DNA of 13,386 nt, taken from the NCBI GenBank assembly GCA_035537095.1, contig DATLMV010000202.1, forward strand, positions 1-13,386, in the 5' to 3' direction. Within the stretch, counting starts at the first letter, position 1, and every line of letters starts with the position of its first letter. Positions 1 to 7,244 of this stretch are shown one piece after another. The stretch is from DASWNP01 sp035537095. Lineage in GTDB: Bacteria; Acidobacteriota; Blastocatellia; Pyrinomonadales; Pyrinomonadaceae. The notes under the pieces were generated by a model. It saw nothing but the letters and a program-made list of their open reading frames with translations. It did not search any database and was not told where the DNA came from. A program made the position numbers and the translations under genes.

Positions 1-2115
1 ATCGTCGGCGTCGTCGCTCGCGCCTTGCAGACCGGCGACGAGAAAAGTGGCGCGTCCGGCGTTGTTGGCTTGCAGCCACGCGGCGGCGCGCACGGCATCC
101 TCCGGCGTCGGCACGATGACCGATTGCAGAAGCGACCCGAAGACGCTCTCGACCGCGCGCTCCCATTGCGGTTCGACGCGCAGAACGTCGGCCAGCGTGC
201 CGACCGAATGAAAATCTCTGGGCGCGGCCTCGCTCGCGTCCGGCGAGAAGATGCGGCGCACGGCTTGAGAATAGAGCGCGTGCTGCGCGTCCAACTCCGA
301 GAGCGTTTCCAGACGATGACGCACGCGCGCCGCTTCGTCTCTGACGCGCGCGTACTCGTCGGCGGTCGTCGAGACGTGCGTGCGCGCTTCGGCGACCGAC
401 AGCGCAGCCGTCTCGCGTTCCTCCATCCAGACTTCGAGACGCTGGCGCGCGCTCGCAATCTCCGCTTGCAGTTTCTCGGCCTCGTCTCGCGCGGCGGCGT
501 GCGCGGCGCGGGCGCGCTCGCCCTCGCGTTCCAGACCTTCGGCCTGCACGGCGAGACGTTCGAGCGCGACTTCCAGTTGCCGCCCGATCTCCATCAGACG
601 CTCGGCGACAGCCGTGTGCGTCAGGAGTTCGGCGCGCGCGCGCTCAATTTTGAGTTCCGCGTCCAAAACTTCCGAGACGCGCGAGGCATAAGCGGCCTCG
701 GCTTCGGCGAGCAGTTGGGCGGTCGCATCGCTCGCGTCGCGCAACTCGGCGTCGGCGGCGCGCAGGGCCTCGCACTCGGTCTCGACGTGCGCGTCGCGCG
801 CGCGCACGCGCTCCATCTCGGCGCGGATGTCTTCGATGCGCTTGTCGAGCGCGCTCGCCTGTTCCTGTTGATATGCGCGCTCGCGCTCGCGGCGGTCGCG
901 CAGCAGGGCGGACTCGGCGACGGAGGCGCGCGCTTCGGCCAACTCTTCTTCGCGGCGGCGCGCTTCGGAGGTCGCGCGCCGCGCCTCGTCCTCGCTCGCC
1001 TCGACCGATTCGGCGAGCGTCTGTTCCTCTTCGTTGGCGGCGTCGAGACGCGCCTGCAAATCTTCGAGCAGCGCGACGAGCGCGCGTTCGTCGGCGACAT
1101 AGACGCGGCGCAGAAGCTCGCGCAACTCTTCGCGCAGTTGACCGTAGCGGCGCGCCTTCGTGGCCTGACGGCGCAGGCTGTTCACCTGCTTGTCTATCTC
1201 GGAGATGATGTCGGAGATGCGGCTGAGATTGACGCGCGCCGCATCGAGACGCGCTTCCGCCGCGCGCTGCCGGACGCGAAACTTCGTGATCCCTGCCGCC
1301 TCTTCGACGAGCGTCCGCCTGTCCATCGGCTTCGCCGAGAGAATCTGGCCGATGCGTCCCTGTTCGATGATGGCGTAGTGCGCGCCCGCGAGTCCCGTGC
1401 CGGAAAAGAGGTCTTGAATGTCGCGCAGCCGACAGGTGCGACCGTTCAACAGATATTCGCTCTCGCCCGAACGATAGAGACGACGCGTGACGGTGACGGT
1501 CTCGCCCGGCGAGAAGTCGAGCGCGCGACGGCGCGGACGCCAATGCCGTTTGTGCCGCGCCTTCGCCAACACTTCCGCGCTCGCCGAGAGTGCAGCAGAG
1601 GCGTCGCCTTCCGTCGTCGCAGACGCGGAGACTTCGGCGTTGTCGCCCGCGACGGGTGCGCCGTCGGCAGAGGCGTCGGGAGACGCTGACGCCGATTCTT
1701 CTATGGAAGTCGCGGCGAAAGGTTCTGTGATAGGAGCGTCGCCGGTCACTTCGGGCGAGAGTCGTTCGTGGATGGCTTCGCTCTGGTCGTCAATCTCTTC
1801 GAGCGTGGAGTCAATGTCGTCAATGTCCGACTCCTCTTCCATCATCTCGTCGCGCATCATGTGGAGCACGACTTCGGCCATGCCGCTCGGGGGACGATTG
1901 CGCGAGCCTTGAAAGATAACGTCCTTCATCTCGCCGCCGCGCAGTTGCTTGACGCGCTGTTCGCCCAGAACCCACGCGATGGCGTCGGCGACGTTCGATT
2001 TGCCGCAACCGTTCGGGCCGACGACGCCCGTGATGCCGTCGCCCGTGAAGAGCAGTTCCGTGTAGTCGGCGAAGGATTTGAAGCCTGTGATTTCGATTCG
2101 TTGAAGTCTGAACAT
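1..2115 (-). CDS. smc: Chromosome segregation ATPase SMC (N-terminal part, runs off window)
   Basis: This is the N-terminal 705 codons of SMC, the ATPase of the bacterial condensin-like complex (with ScpA and ScpB) that compacts and segregates the chromosome. The protein starts MFRLQRIEITGFKSF and has Walker A GPNGCGKS at residues 33-40, a Q-loop region VLGEQ at 49-53, and the conserved head strand TVTVTRRLYRSGESEYLLNG at 206-225. HYAIIEQGRIGQIL follows from 246 and LVEEAAGITKF near 269-279. Residues of about 285-620 are Glu/Arg/Ala-rich coiled coil. From about 626 the hinge begins (GTLADVLRVEPQWERAV, then AVRAAAWLQANN). The rest of the hinge, the returning coil and the C-terminal head with Walker B lie outside the window. 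The ATG at 2115 follows GGAAAG with a 5-nt spacer. Odd point: about 100 extra residues sit in the head between residues 88 and 203, where typical SMCs have a short loop. Confidence 0.96.
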   Translation of the reverse strand, partial: MFRLQRIEITGFKSFADYTELLFTGDGITGVVGPNGCGKSNVADAIAWVLGEQRVKQLRGGEMKDVIFQGSRNRPPSGMAEVVLHMMRDEMMEEESDIDDIDSTLEEIDDQSEAIHERLSPEVTGDAPITEPFAATSIEESASASPDASADGAPVAGDNAEVSASATTEGDASAALSASAEVLAKARHKRHWRPRRRALDFSPGETVTVTRRLYRSGESEYLLNGRTCRLRDIQDLFSGTGLAGAHYAIIEQGRIGQILSAKPMDRRTLVEEAAGITKFRVRQRAAEARLDAARVNLSRISDIISEIDKQVNSLRRQATKARRYGQLREELRELLRRVYVADERALVALLEDLQARLDAANEEEQTLAESVEASEDEARRATSEARRREEELAEARASVAESALLRDRRERERAYQQEQASALDKRIEDIRAEMERVRARDAHVETECEALRAADAELRDASDATAQLLAEAEAAYASRVSEVLDAELKIERARAELLTHTAVAERLMEIGRQLEVALERLAVQAEGLEREGERARAAHAAARDEAEKLQAEIASARQRLEVWMEERETAALSVAEARTHVSTTADEYARVRDEAARVRHRLETLSELDAQHALYSQAVRRIFSPDASEAAPRDFHSVGTLADVLRVEPQWERAVESVFGSLLQSVIVPTPEDAVRAAAWLQANNAGRATFLVAGLQGASDDADD

Positions 2116-2197
2116 TCGTGCTTTCCAATCGGGCGGCTCAAGGGTTGGGCTGCGACTCGAAAAGCACAGCCCGTAGAGCGTACTGCGGGAGAGGCAC

Positions 2198-2226
2198 ACT
2201 ATATGTTGGACGCGCGGGGATGTCAA
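2198..2226 (-). promoter_or_regulatory. Sigma-70-type promoter of smc
   Basis: On the minus strand TTGACA (2226-2221) is followed by a 17-nt spacer and TATAGT (2203-2198). This is a perfect -35 box and a five-of-six -10 box at ideal spacing. The expected transcript start is near 2190, giving a leader of about 75 nt before the smc ATG at 2115. It implies that smc is transcribed independently of the upstream large-protein gene. Confidence 0.75.
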
Positions 2227-2337
2227 CCGGAACTTGAAGTGCAGGCTGTTTATTGCTGTCAGGTCTCGATTTAAGAGGCGGGCGCGAGGGTCGCGGCGGA
2301 GAGATTTCGGGGCGGCTTGACAGGTCGGCGCGAGCGT

Positions 2338-2435
2338 CAAAAACGGACGCAGGGGCGTTGCTTTTTGCCTGTCCGCACGGTCGCCGGAGAATCCTTCGAC
2401 GACCGGACGCGCAAGCTAAAGAGCGACGCCCCTGC
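2338..2435 (-). repeat. Long imperfect inverted repeat between large-protein gene and smc; possible terminator
   Basis: GCAGGGGCGTTGC (2349-2361) faces GCGACGCCCCTGC (2423-2435). All 13 positions pair on a plus-strand transcript if one G-U is allowed; a minus-strand transcript has one A-C mismatch. Inside it, TTGCCTGTCCG (2365-2375) pairs with CGGACGCGCAA (2404-2414) with one mismatch and one wobble, and a short GGTCG/CGACC pair lies further in. Read on the minus strand, the outer stem is followed by GTCCG and then five T (2343-2339). It could therefore end transcription from the 2491-6609 gene before the smc promoter. It could equally be a dispersed repeat; one copy cannot decide. Confidence 0.4.
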
Positions 2436-2447
2436 GGTTATTCAGAC

Positions 2448-2479
2448 CGCGCCGCTTCGCCCGAAGGTGAAGCGGCGCG
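2448..2479 (-). terminator. GC-rich hairpin just after the large-protein gene
   Basis: CGCGCCGCTTC (2448-2458) and GAAGCGGCGCG (2469-2479) form an 11-bp perfect stem with a 10-nt loop. It begins 12 nt after the TAA at 2493-2491 of the minus-strand gene. No T tract follows it on the minus strand, so it is not a canonical intrinsic terminator. It may act with the long inverted repeat next to it or protect the mRNA end. Confidence 0.35.
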
Positions 2480-2490
2480 AGCCGGGAGTT

Positions 2491-5400
2491 TTAATCGCCG
2501 TCGGAGGTGCGACCGAGCCTCTCTTTGAAGAAGAGACGGAGAGGGTCGTCCTCTTCGCTGGCCCACCTGTAGCGATTATCGAAGAGCGCGACCTGCGTCG
2601 GGTTCGGGTCAACGCCGCGCGTGCCGTCGCCGCCCGTCCCGAAGCGTCCGCGATACTCGCCGGAGATGATAAACGACCTGACCATCTCCGCACGTTGCGC
2701 GCGCCGTCGCCCGACCTCCTCGTTGCGCACGTCTTCGCCGGGCTGGCTGAACTCGTTCATCTTGGTCAGCCAGAAATTGTAACCGACGAAACTGTTGTCG
2801 GGCGCAGCGTCGGGATTGCGACGCAGGTAGCCGAAGTACTGCATCAGGACGAAGCCCGGATTGTACAGCTTGTTATAGACCGACCCGCTCTCGACCACGC
2901 TCCGCAGCGCGGCGGCGCGGCCCGCGTTGCCCCCTCCGCCGAAGGCGGCGATGGCGGCATTGCGCTCAGCCGGAGTCGGCGTCACGCCCGCGTTGGCAAA
3001 GAGCGAGTCAACATACTGCTCGGCGTTCTGGCTGCCGTGCAGGGCTTGAAACTCAGGGCGCGCGACAAACTCTTCGGCGTACTTCTGTTTGTTCGCTTCG
3101 AGTTGCTGCTCCCAGTTGCCCTGCCCGACGACGATGCCGCGCTGTATCTCCTGCGTGTCGAAGAGGAAGCGGGCGTAACGCGGGTTGCCGGGTTGATCGC
3201 CGAATCCGGTCTTGTTGATACGGATGACGTAGTAGCCCGTGTGCTGGAACTCCGTCGAGAGGAAGAACGCCTGCGAGACGTTCTGCCGTTTGCTGTCCCT
3301 GCAACCGGGGTCTGTGCCGCAACTGGTGATCTGATTCGTCCAGAACGCCTGACCGCTCGCGTCCGACTGCCGGTTGAGGAAATCGTGATAGTGCTGGCAG
3401 ACGAAGGTTGCGGCATCGTCTATCGGGTTGGTCGCGGCGTCGGTCGTCTCGTTATCGTTGATGACTATCGTCGCCGTGCTCTGCGCGCCGAGAGCCGCGC
3501 CGCCCGTCGGGTTCGACAACTCGACGGTGGCCGACTCGCTCCCTTCCGCGTAGCCGTCCTCACAGATCAGCACGGGGAAGGTCTTGCTGGTTTCGCCGTC
3601 GGCGAAGGTCAGGCGGCTCTGCGCTAGGGTGAAGTCGCCGCGTTGCTGTGCGCTGCCGTTTCTGGTGATGTAGTTGACCGTGACCGTTCCGGTCGTCGGC
3701 GCGCTGCGCGTCACGTTGACGTTGACGAACGTGCAAGCCTCCGTGACCGTATATTGCGCGGCGTCGAACTGCACGGTCGAGCCGGAAGGCGCGGGCGTCG
3801 GCGACGGTGTGGGCGTTGCGCCCGGTGTCGGTGTGGCCGTCGGCGTCGGCGTCGGTGTTACGCCCGGTGTCGGGGTCGGCGTCGGCGTGGCCGTCGGCGT
3901 CGGTGTCGGCGTCGCTGCCGTGCAAGCGGTCGGCGCGCCGCAACTGCCGACGGTGAATTCCGTCCCGCCGCGCGTGATGTCGCGTTTGCCGTTGGCCTGC
4001 GAAGTGAAGGTCGAGCCGCGCAGTCCGGCGATCACCGAGCCGTTGATGATCGGGCCGCGCGTCGCAAACTGGTTGAGGTCGCCGACCGGAATCCTGACGG
4101 TGATAGTGTCGTTGGCCTGATCGAAACAGCCTGTGGCCGCGCCTCTCGTCGTGTAAGTGATCGCGCCGTCCGAGCCGCGGATGGCCGTGCCGTAGGCGAA
4201 CTGGCCGAAGCTGGCGGTCGGGTCGGTCGAGGCGCGGAGGAAGAACTGGTCGCCCCTGTCGGAGAGGGCGAAGCTGTAATCCCCGGTCGGGCTGAGGCCC
4301 GCGAAGGGCGCGTTGGCGGTGAAGTGCATCCGCCAGTTCGAGCCGGGCGGCAGGGTCGTCAGGTCGGAGACCTTCATCGTCGCCACGATGGAGAGACCGC
4401 CCGCGCCCGTCTCGCAAGCGTAGCGGACGGAGACGATGTCGAGCGGGTCGTCGGTCGGAACGACGGCGACGAGTCCCTGCGTCACGTCCTGACGGAAGTC
4501 CGTGACCTGCGAACCGGCCTCGCCGCCGACCGTCGCGGCCAGAGGGTACGGCCCAGATGCGGCGGCTGGCGCGGGCCCCGGATTGGGCACGTTGGTTTTG
4601 CCGTCGCCGTTGATCCTCGGCCCGCTCGTCTGGCGCATCACGTATGTGTGGCCGTCGAAGTCGTTGTGATCGTCCGTGTAACCGATGACGGCTGCGCCGG
4701 TCGGGTCGAAGGAGACTTGGAAATAGTCTATGAGGTTGCGGTTGGCCGTGCCGGTCAGGCCGCCCTCGGAGATGTTGCTGCCGTGGATGAAGTGGTCGCT
4801 GGCCGTGACCTGCCGGAAGGTGGGCGTCGCGGCGGTGGCGTTGAAGCTCTGCGCGTAGAAGACCTTCCAGTTGGCGTTGTCGTTGTTGGTCGCCTCGGGA
4901 GTGCCGTACCAGACGATGCCGACCGAGCCGGGCGTCGGGCCGGTCTCCATCCATGCGAAGACGCTCGTCTTCGTCTCCGGGCCGTTCGAGACGCGCACGG
5001 GCTGGCTCCACGTCACGCCCCTGTCGGTCGAATGGACGAGGAAGATGTCGTGGTCGTTGGAGTAGGCGACGTAGACCGTCCCGTTGGGCGTGCCGTCGTC
5101 GGCCACCTTGACGGGGAAGAAGATGTGCGCGACGCCGTTCGGGTCGGTCGCGGCGACCGTGCATTGATAGACGGCGGCCTCGCCCGTTCCCGGTATCGTC
5201 ACCGTGCTGTGGCAGACCTGTCCGGTGTTGCCGCTGATATAGACCGTGCCGGTGGCCTGATGCACGTCTATGTAGCCGACCTGCCCGATGGCTCCGGCTG
5301 TCTGCGCGGGGCCGAAGGTCAGGCCGCCGTCAATCGAGCGTTGAATCTGCGTGACGGCGGGCGCGAGCGTGCGGTAGAGCAGGTAGACGACATCCTTGCC

Positions 5401-6609
5401 GTGAAACTCCTGCCATTGGCGGTCGTCCGCCGGAATGCCGCCCGTCGCGTTGCCGAGATTGTTCTGGACGAAGGTCTGGCCCTTATCGGTCGAACGCTGC
5501 GTCGAGATGTTGGCGGCGATGAGACTCGAAGAGGAGAGCGTGGGCGGGTTGTTGTTGGTGCTCGTTCCGGGATTCGGGAAGCCGACGGCCAAATCCACGT
5601 CGCCGCCGCCGTCGCCGCCGAGGTCGGCTTCGTCTACGGGGCTGAAGGCGTCGGGCTGCCCGCGATAGACCCAGTTGCGCATGTACGGGTCGTAGCTGGG
5701 GCTGCCGGGTTGGAGGTCAACGTACCAGAGGTCAACGCCCGCCGGAAAACCGCGTATGCCGGAGACGTAGTGGTTGCCGAGCACGTCCGTGCGGCTGCTA
5801 GGTTCGCCGTCGCGCGCGGCGGCGGGAGCCTTGACGGTGACGTTCGGGCTGAACGTGATGCCGCCGGAGACGTAGTTGGCCGAGCGGCCCGCCGACTTCT
5901 GCTGGATGCTCGCCGTCCCTCGATACTGGTCGGCTGGCCCGGAGGTGGCGAAATAGACGACGTGTACCGTGTAGTCGCCGGAGCCGCTTGCGGTCGGGTC
6001 AATGGAAGCGTTCTCTTCCGTCTGCGGCGCGCCCTGACCATCCTGCCCGACGGGCGCAGTCGCGTTGCATTGTGCAATGGTCGAGGCCGCGCTCGGGCAC
6101 TTGTGAATGTACAGGTCGTAATCGTTGGCCGGAACCGTCCAAGTGATCTTGATGCCGACGGTCTTGCCGGTGTAGTCGCCGGGAGCGACGGTCAGGCGGA
6201 AGGTGTCGCAGTTGACGCCCTCGACGCACGTTCCCTCGCCGCCGCCCGAACCCGTACCGGTAGCCGTGCCCGTCCAGTTGACGGTCGGCCCTAAGGGCGT
6301 GATCGTGCCCGAGGCGGGCGCGGCTTCCTGTTGCGTGCCGCCCTTCTGCGGCGCGCTCGCCCTCGCGGGCGCGGCGTTCGATGCCTCGACGGTTTCGTTC
6401 ATCGTGGCGAGCGGCATCGGGATAATCAAGGTGACGAAGATAAAAAGCAGCGCGACGAAAAGCGTGAGGGAGTAGGAAGCCTTGAACTTTTTCGGCCACA
6501 GGGCAAAGGCCCTCTTGTTCTTTCTCAACTTTTTCCGATCAATATCTTCGAGACTGAACGGGTGAGGACTATCTCCGGCGTTTTGCGGTTGGTCAACCTT
6601 CGTTCTCAT
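2491..6609 (-). CDS. Membrane-anchored extracellular protein with Asp-box repeats, Thr-Pro linker, Calx-beta and DUF4214 domains
   Basis: This 1372-residue protein has a basic cytoplasmic tail (1-45) and one hydrophobic segment (about 46-68, SLTLFVALLFIFVTLIIP), so it is exported and either membrane-anchored or cleaved after the segment. Residues of about 110-235 resemble a pre-peptidase C-type beta domain (VPANDYDLYIHKC). Asp-box/BNR motifs lie at 373-380 (STDKGQTF), 425-432 (SIDGGLTF) and 527-534 (STDRGVTW), suggesting a sialidase-like beta-propeller. I see no catalytic set that would justify calling it a sialidase. Residues 686-893 are a beta-rich region of unknown type. A Thr-Pro linker (900-941) leads to Calx-beta (about 946-1055) and DUF4214 (about 1064-1324, from DDAATFVCQHYHDFLNRQ), with a 48-residue tail. 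The ATG at 6609 has AGGAG 9 nt upstream. The role is unknown; surface binding or adhesion is an inference. Confidence 0.9.
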   Translation of the reverse strand: MRTKVDQPQNAGDSPHPFSLEDIDRKKLRKNKRAFALWPKKFKASYSLTLFVALLFIFVTLIIPMPLATMNETVEASNAAPARASAPQKGGTQQEAAPASGTITPLGPTVNWTGTATGTGSGGGEGTCVEGVNCDTFRLTVAPGDYTGKTVGIKITWTVPANDYDLYIHKCPSAASTIAQCNATAPVGQDGQGAPQTEENASIDPTASGSGDYTVHVVYFATSGPADQYRGTASIQQKSAGRSANYVSGGITFSPNVTVKAPAAARDGEPSSRTDVLGNHYVSGIRGFPAGVDLWYVDLQPGSPSYDPYMRNWVYRGQPDAFSPVDEADLGGDGGGDVDLAVGFPNPGTSTNNNPPTLSSSSLIAANISTQRSTDKGQTFVQNNLGNATGGIPADDRQWQEFHGKDVVYLLYRTLAPAVTQIQRSIDGGLTFGPAQTAGAIGQVGYIDVHQATGTVYISGNTGQVCHSTVTIPGTGEAAVYQCTVAATDPNGVAHIFFPVKVADDGTPNGTVYVAYSNDHDIFLVHSTDRGVTWSQPVRVSNGPETKTSVFAWMETGPTPGSVGIVWYGTPEATNNDNANWKVFYAQSFNATAATPTFRQVTASDHFIHGSNISEGGLTGTANRNLIDYFQVSFDPTGAAVIGYTDDHNDFDGHTYVMRQTSGPRINGDGKTNVPNPGPAPAAASGPYPLAATVGGEAGSQVTDFRQDVTQGLVAVVPTDDPLDIVSVRYACETGAGGLSIVATMKVSDLTTLPPGSNWRMHFTANAPFAGLSPTGDYSFALSDRGDQFFLRASTDPTASFGQFAYGTAIRGSDGAITYTTRGAATGCFDQANDTITVRIPVGDLNQFATRGPIINGSVIAGLRGSTFTSQANGKRDITRGGTEFTVGSCGAPTACTAATPTPTPTATPTPTPTPGVTPTPTPTATPTPGATPTPSPTPAPSGSTVQFDAAQYTVTEACTFVNVNVTRSAPTTGTVTVNYITRNGSAQQRGDFTLAQSRLTFADGETSKTFPVLICEDGYAEGSESATVELSNPTGGAALGAQSTATIVINDNETTDAATNPIDDAATFVCQHYHDFLNRQSDASGQAFWTNQITSCGTDPGCRDSKRQNVSQAFFLSTEFQHTGYYVIRINKTGFGDQPGNPRYARFLFDTQEIQRGIVVGQGNWEQQLEANKQKYAEEFVARPEFQALHGSQNAEQYVDSLFANAGVTPTPAERNAAIAAFGGGGNAGRAAALRSVVESGSVYNKLYNPGFVLMQYFGYLRRNPDAAPDNSFVGYNFWLTKMNEFSQPGEDVRNEEVGRRRAQRAEMVRSFIISGEYRGRFGTGGDGTRGVDPNPTQVALFDNRYRWASEEDDPLRLFFKERLGRTSDGD
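3788..3911 (-). repeat. Degenerate hexanucleotide repeat encoding a Thr-Pro linker
   Basis: On the plus strand this stretch is a run of GGCGTC / GGTGTC-type hexamers. Read on the minus strand it encodes alternating Thr-Pro with a few Ala, Gly-Val and Ser interruptions (residues about 900-941). It separates the beta-rich region from the Calx-beta domain. Such linkers are extended, often glycosylated in other systems, and prone to length change by slippage. Confidence 0.8.
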
Positions 6610-6757
6610 AACAGCGAACTCCTTTTATATTCGATGGGCTCCGGCAAGATGCGCGCCGGATGACGTTCGACGTGCGCGCGCGACGGGCAAGCAAAGCCGC
6701 GCGTAAATCTTCGCTCAAGAGGGTTTTTCATGTCTGGGTTTTAGGGGACGGCCCGAG

Positions 6758-6789
6758 CCTTATACCATAATTCATTCGACAGGTATAGG
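6758..6789 (-). promoter_or_regulatory. Extended -10 promoter with overlapping inverted repeat, upstream of the large-protein gene
   Basis: On the minus strand TGGTATAAG gives an extended -10 element (TATAAG at 6764-6759 preceded by TGG). The -35 position at 17-nt spacing reads TATACC, a poor match, as is usual for extended -10 promoters. The arms CCTATACC (6789-6782) and GGTATAAGG (6766-6758) form an imperfect inverted repeat that covers both boxes. It could be an operator. The expected leader is about 145 nt. Confidence 0.5.
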
Positions 6790-6968
6790 AATTATCCGCG
6801 CCCTGCCCCGAATCTTTTCGCCGCCGCGCGCGCACGCGAAACCGGAACCCTTATCCGTCCGGCGGCGCAAACACAGTCGGGCAGACGAGCGTTCACATCT
6901 GTTCGCACGCTCCGTGCGCCCGGCGAGCCTCGATACATTAAGCGACTATCCGCACACATCTTCGCGCA

Positions 6969-7031
6969 CGCGGGTTGAGAAATACTTGAGCGTTTTGCTC
7001 ACTTCGGCGCGCTTCTCAAGACAAACCCGCG
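6969..7031. other. Branched inverted-repeat structure, possible structured RNA
   Basis: CGCGGGTT (6969-6976) pairs perfectly with AACCCGCG (7024-7031). Directly inside, GAGAA (6977-6981) pairs with TTCTC (7013-7017), leaving a 6-nt bulge. A further hairpin TGAGC-GTTTT-GCTCA (6987-7001) lies within. The fold is 63 nt long, too short for a tRNA and without a T-loop sequence. The strand is undetermined. Confidence 0.3.
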
Positions 7032-7152
7032 ATGATTTCGTTGCAGGCAGATTGCGGCCTCTGTTTTCGCGCATCAGACGACGCGAATCTCCCCGCGAAG
7101 CCGTGAGTTTTTGGCAGTTCACTTTGAACTTGACGAATAAGCGGGCGGCGCG

Positions 7153-7206
7153 GCGACAGCTAACGATGCGGATGAAAGATAAAGAGACGGATAAAGTTAG
7201 CGTCGC
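7153..7206. repeat. Inverted repeat downstream of the TIGR03663 gene
   Basis: GCGACAGCTAAC (7153-7164) is the reverse complement of GTTAGCGTCGC (7196-7206) apart from one bulged A at 7158, giving 11 bp around a 31-nt AT-richer loop with repeated GATAAAG. No T tract follows on either strand. Confidence 0.35.
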
Positions 7207-7214
7207 AGCGAGCG

Positions 7215-7244
7215 AAGATAACGCGCGCCCTGCTTCGTTATCTT
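7215..7244 (-). terminator. Hairpin overlapping the stop codon of the TIGR03663 gene
   Basis: AAGATAACG (7215-7223) and CGTTATCTT (7236-7244) form a 9-bp perfect stem with a 12-nt loop. The TAA stop at 7240-7238 lies inside the stem. Read on the plus strand the stem runs into five T (7243-7247); on the minus strand, the strand of the gene, there is no T tract. It is therefore weak as a terminator of this gene and may instead be a 3'-end stabiliser. Confidence 0.3.

Larger units (their letters stand above)
6610..7237. other. Intergenic region of 628 bp: promoter, inverted repeats, no convincing gene
   Basis: The region lies between two minus-strand genes. It holds the promoter near 6758-6789, a 6-bp hairpin TCCGGC/GCCGGA (6640-6660) in the leader, and three further inverted repeats listed separately. 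A 41-codon minus-strand reading frame (6731-6606) ends in an ATGA overlap with the start of the large-protein gene. It has no visible ribosome-binding site, so it is not called as a gene. I found no tRNA or recognisable riboswitch. Confidence 0.6.

Noticed and set aside
25..1689. Plus-strand open frame (554 codons) opposite smc
   Set aside because: The minus strand reads as unmistakable SMC through the same stretch; the plus-strand product is Arg-rich and featureless.
3788..3911. CRISPR array or minisatellite
   Set aside because: The repeat is a 6-bp coding repeat without spacers, fully explained by the Thr-Pro linker.
4950..5340. Calling the large protein a sialidase
   Set aside because: Asp-box motifs are structural and occur in many propellers; no catalytic Arg triad or nucleophile could be identified by eye.
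3643..6294. Very long plus-strand open frame (883 codons) opposite the large modular protein
   Set aside because: It is antisense to a gene with recognisable domains and a good ribosome-binding site. Its translation is Arg/Val/Gly/Asp-rich with no domain. Long antisense frames are expected in GC-rich coding DNA.
6969..7031. tRNA gene
   Set aside because: The closing stem and arms look cloverleaf-like, but the length is 63 nt, there is no T-loop or CCA-adjacent pattern, and the arm sizes do not fit.
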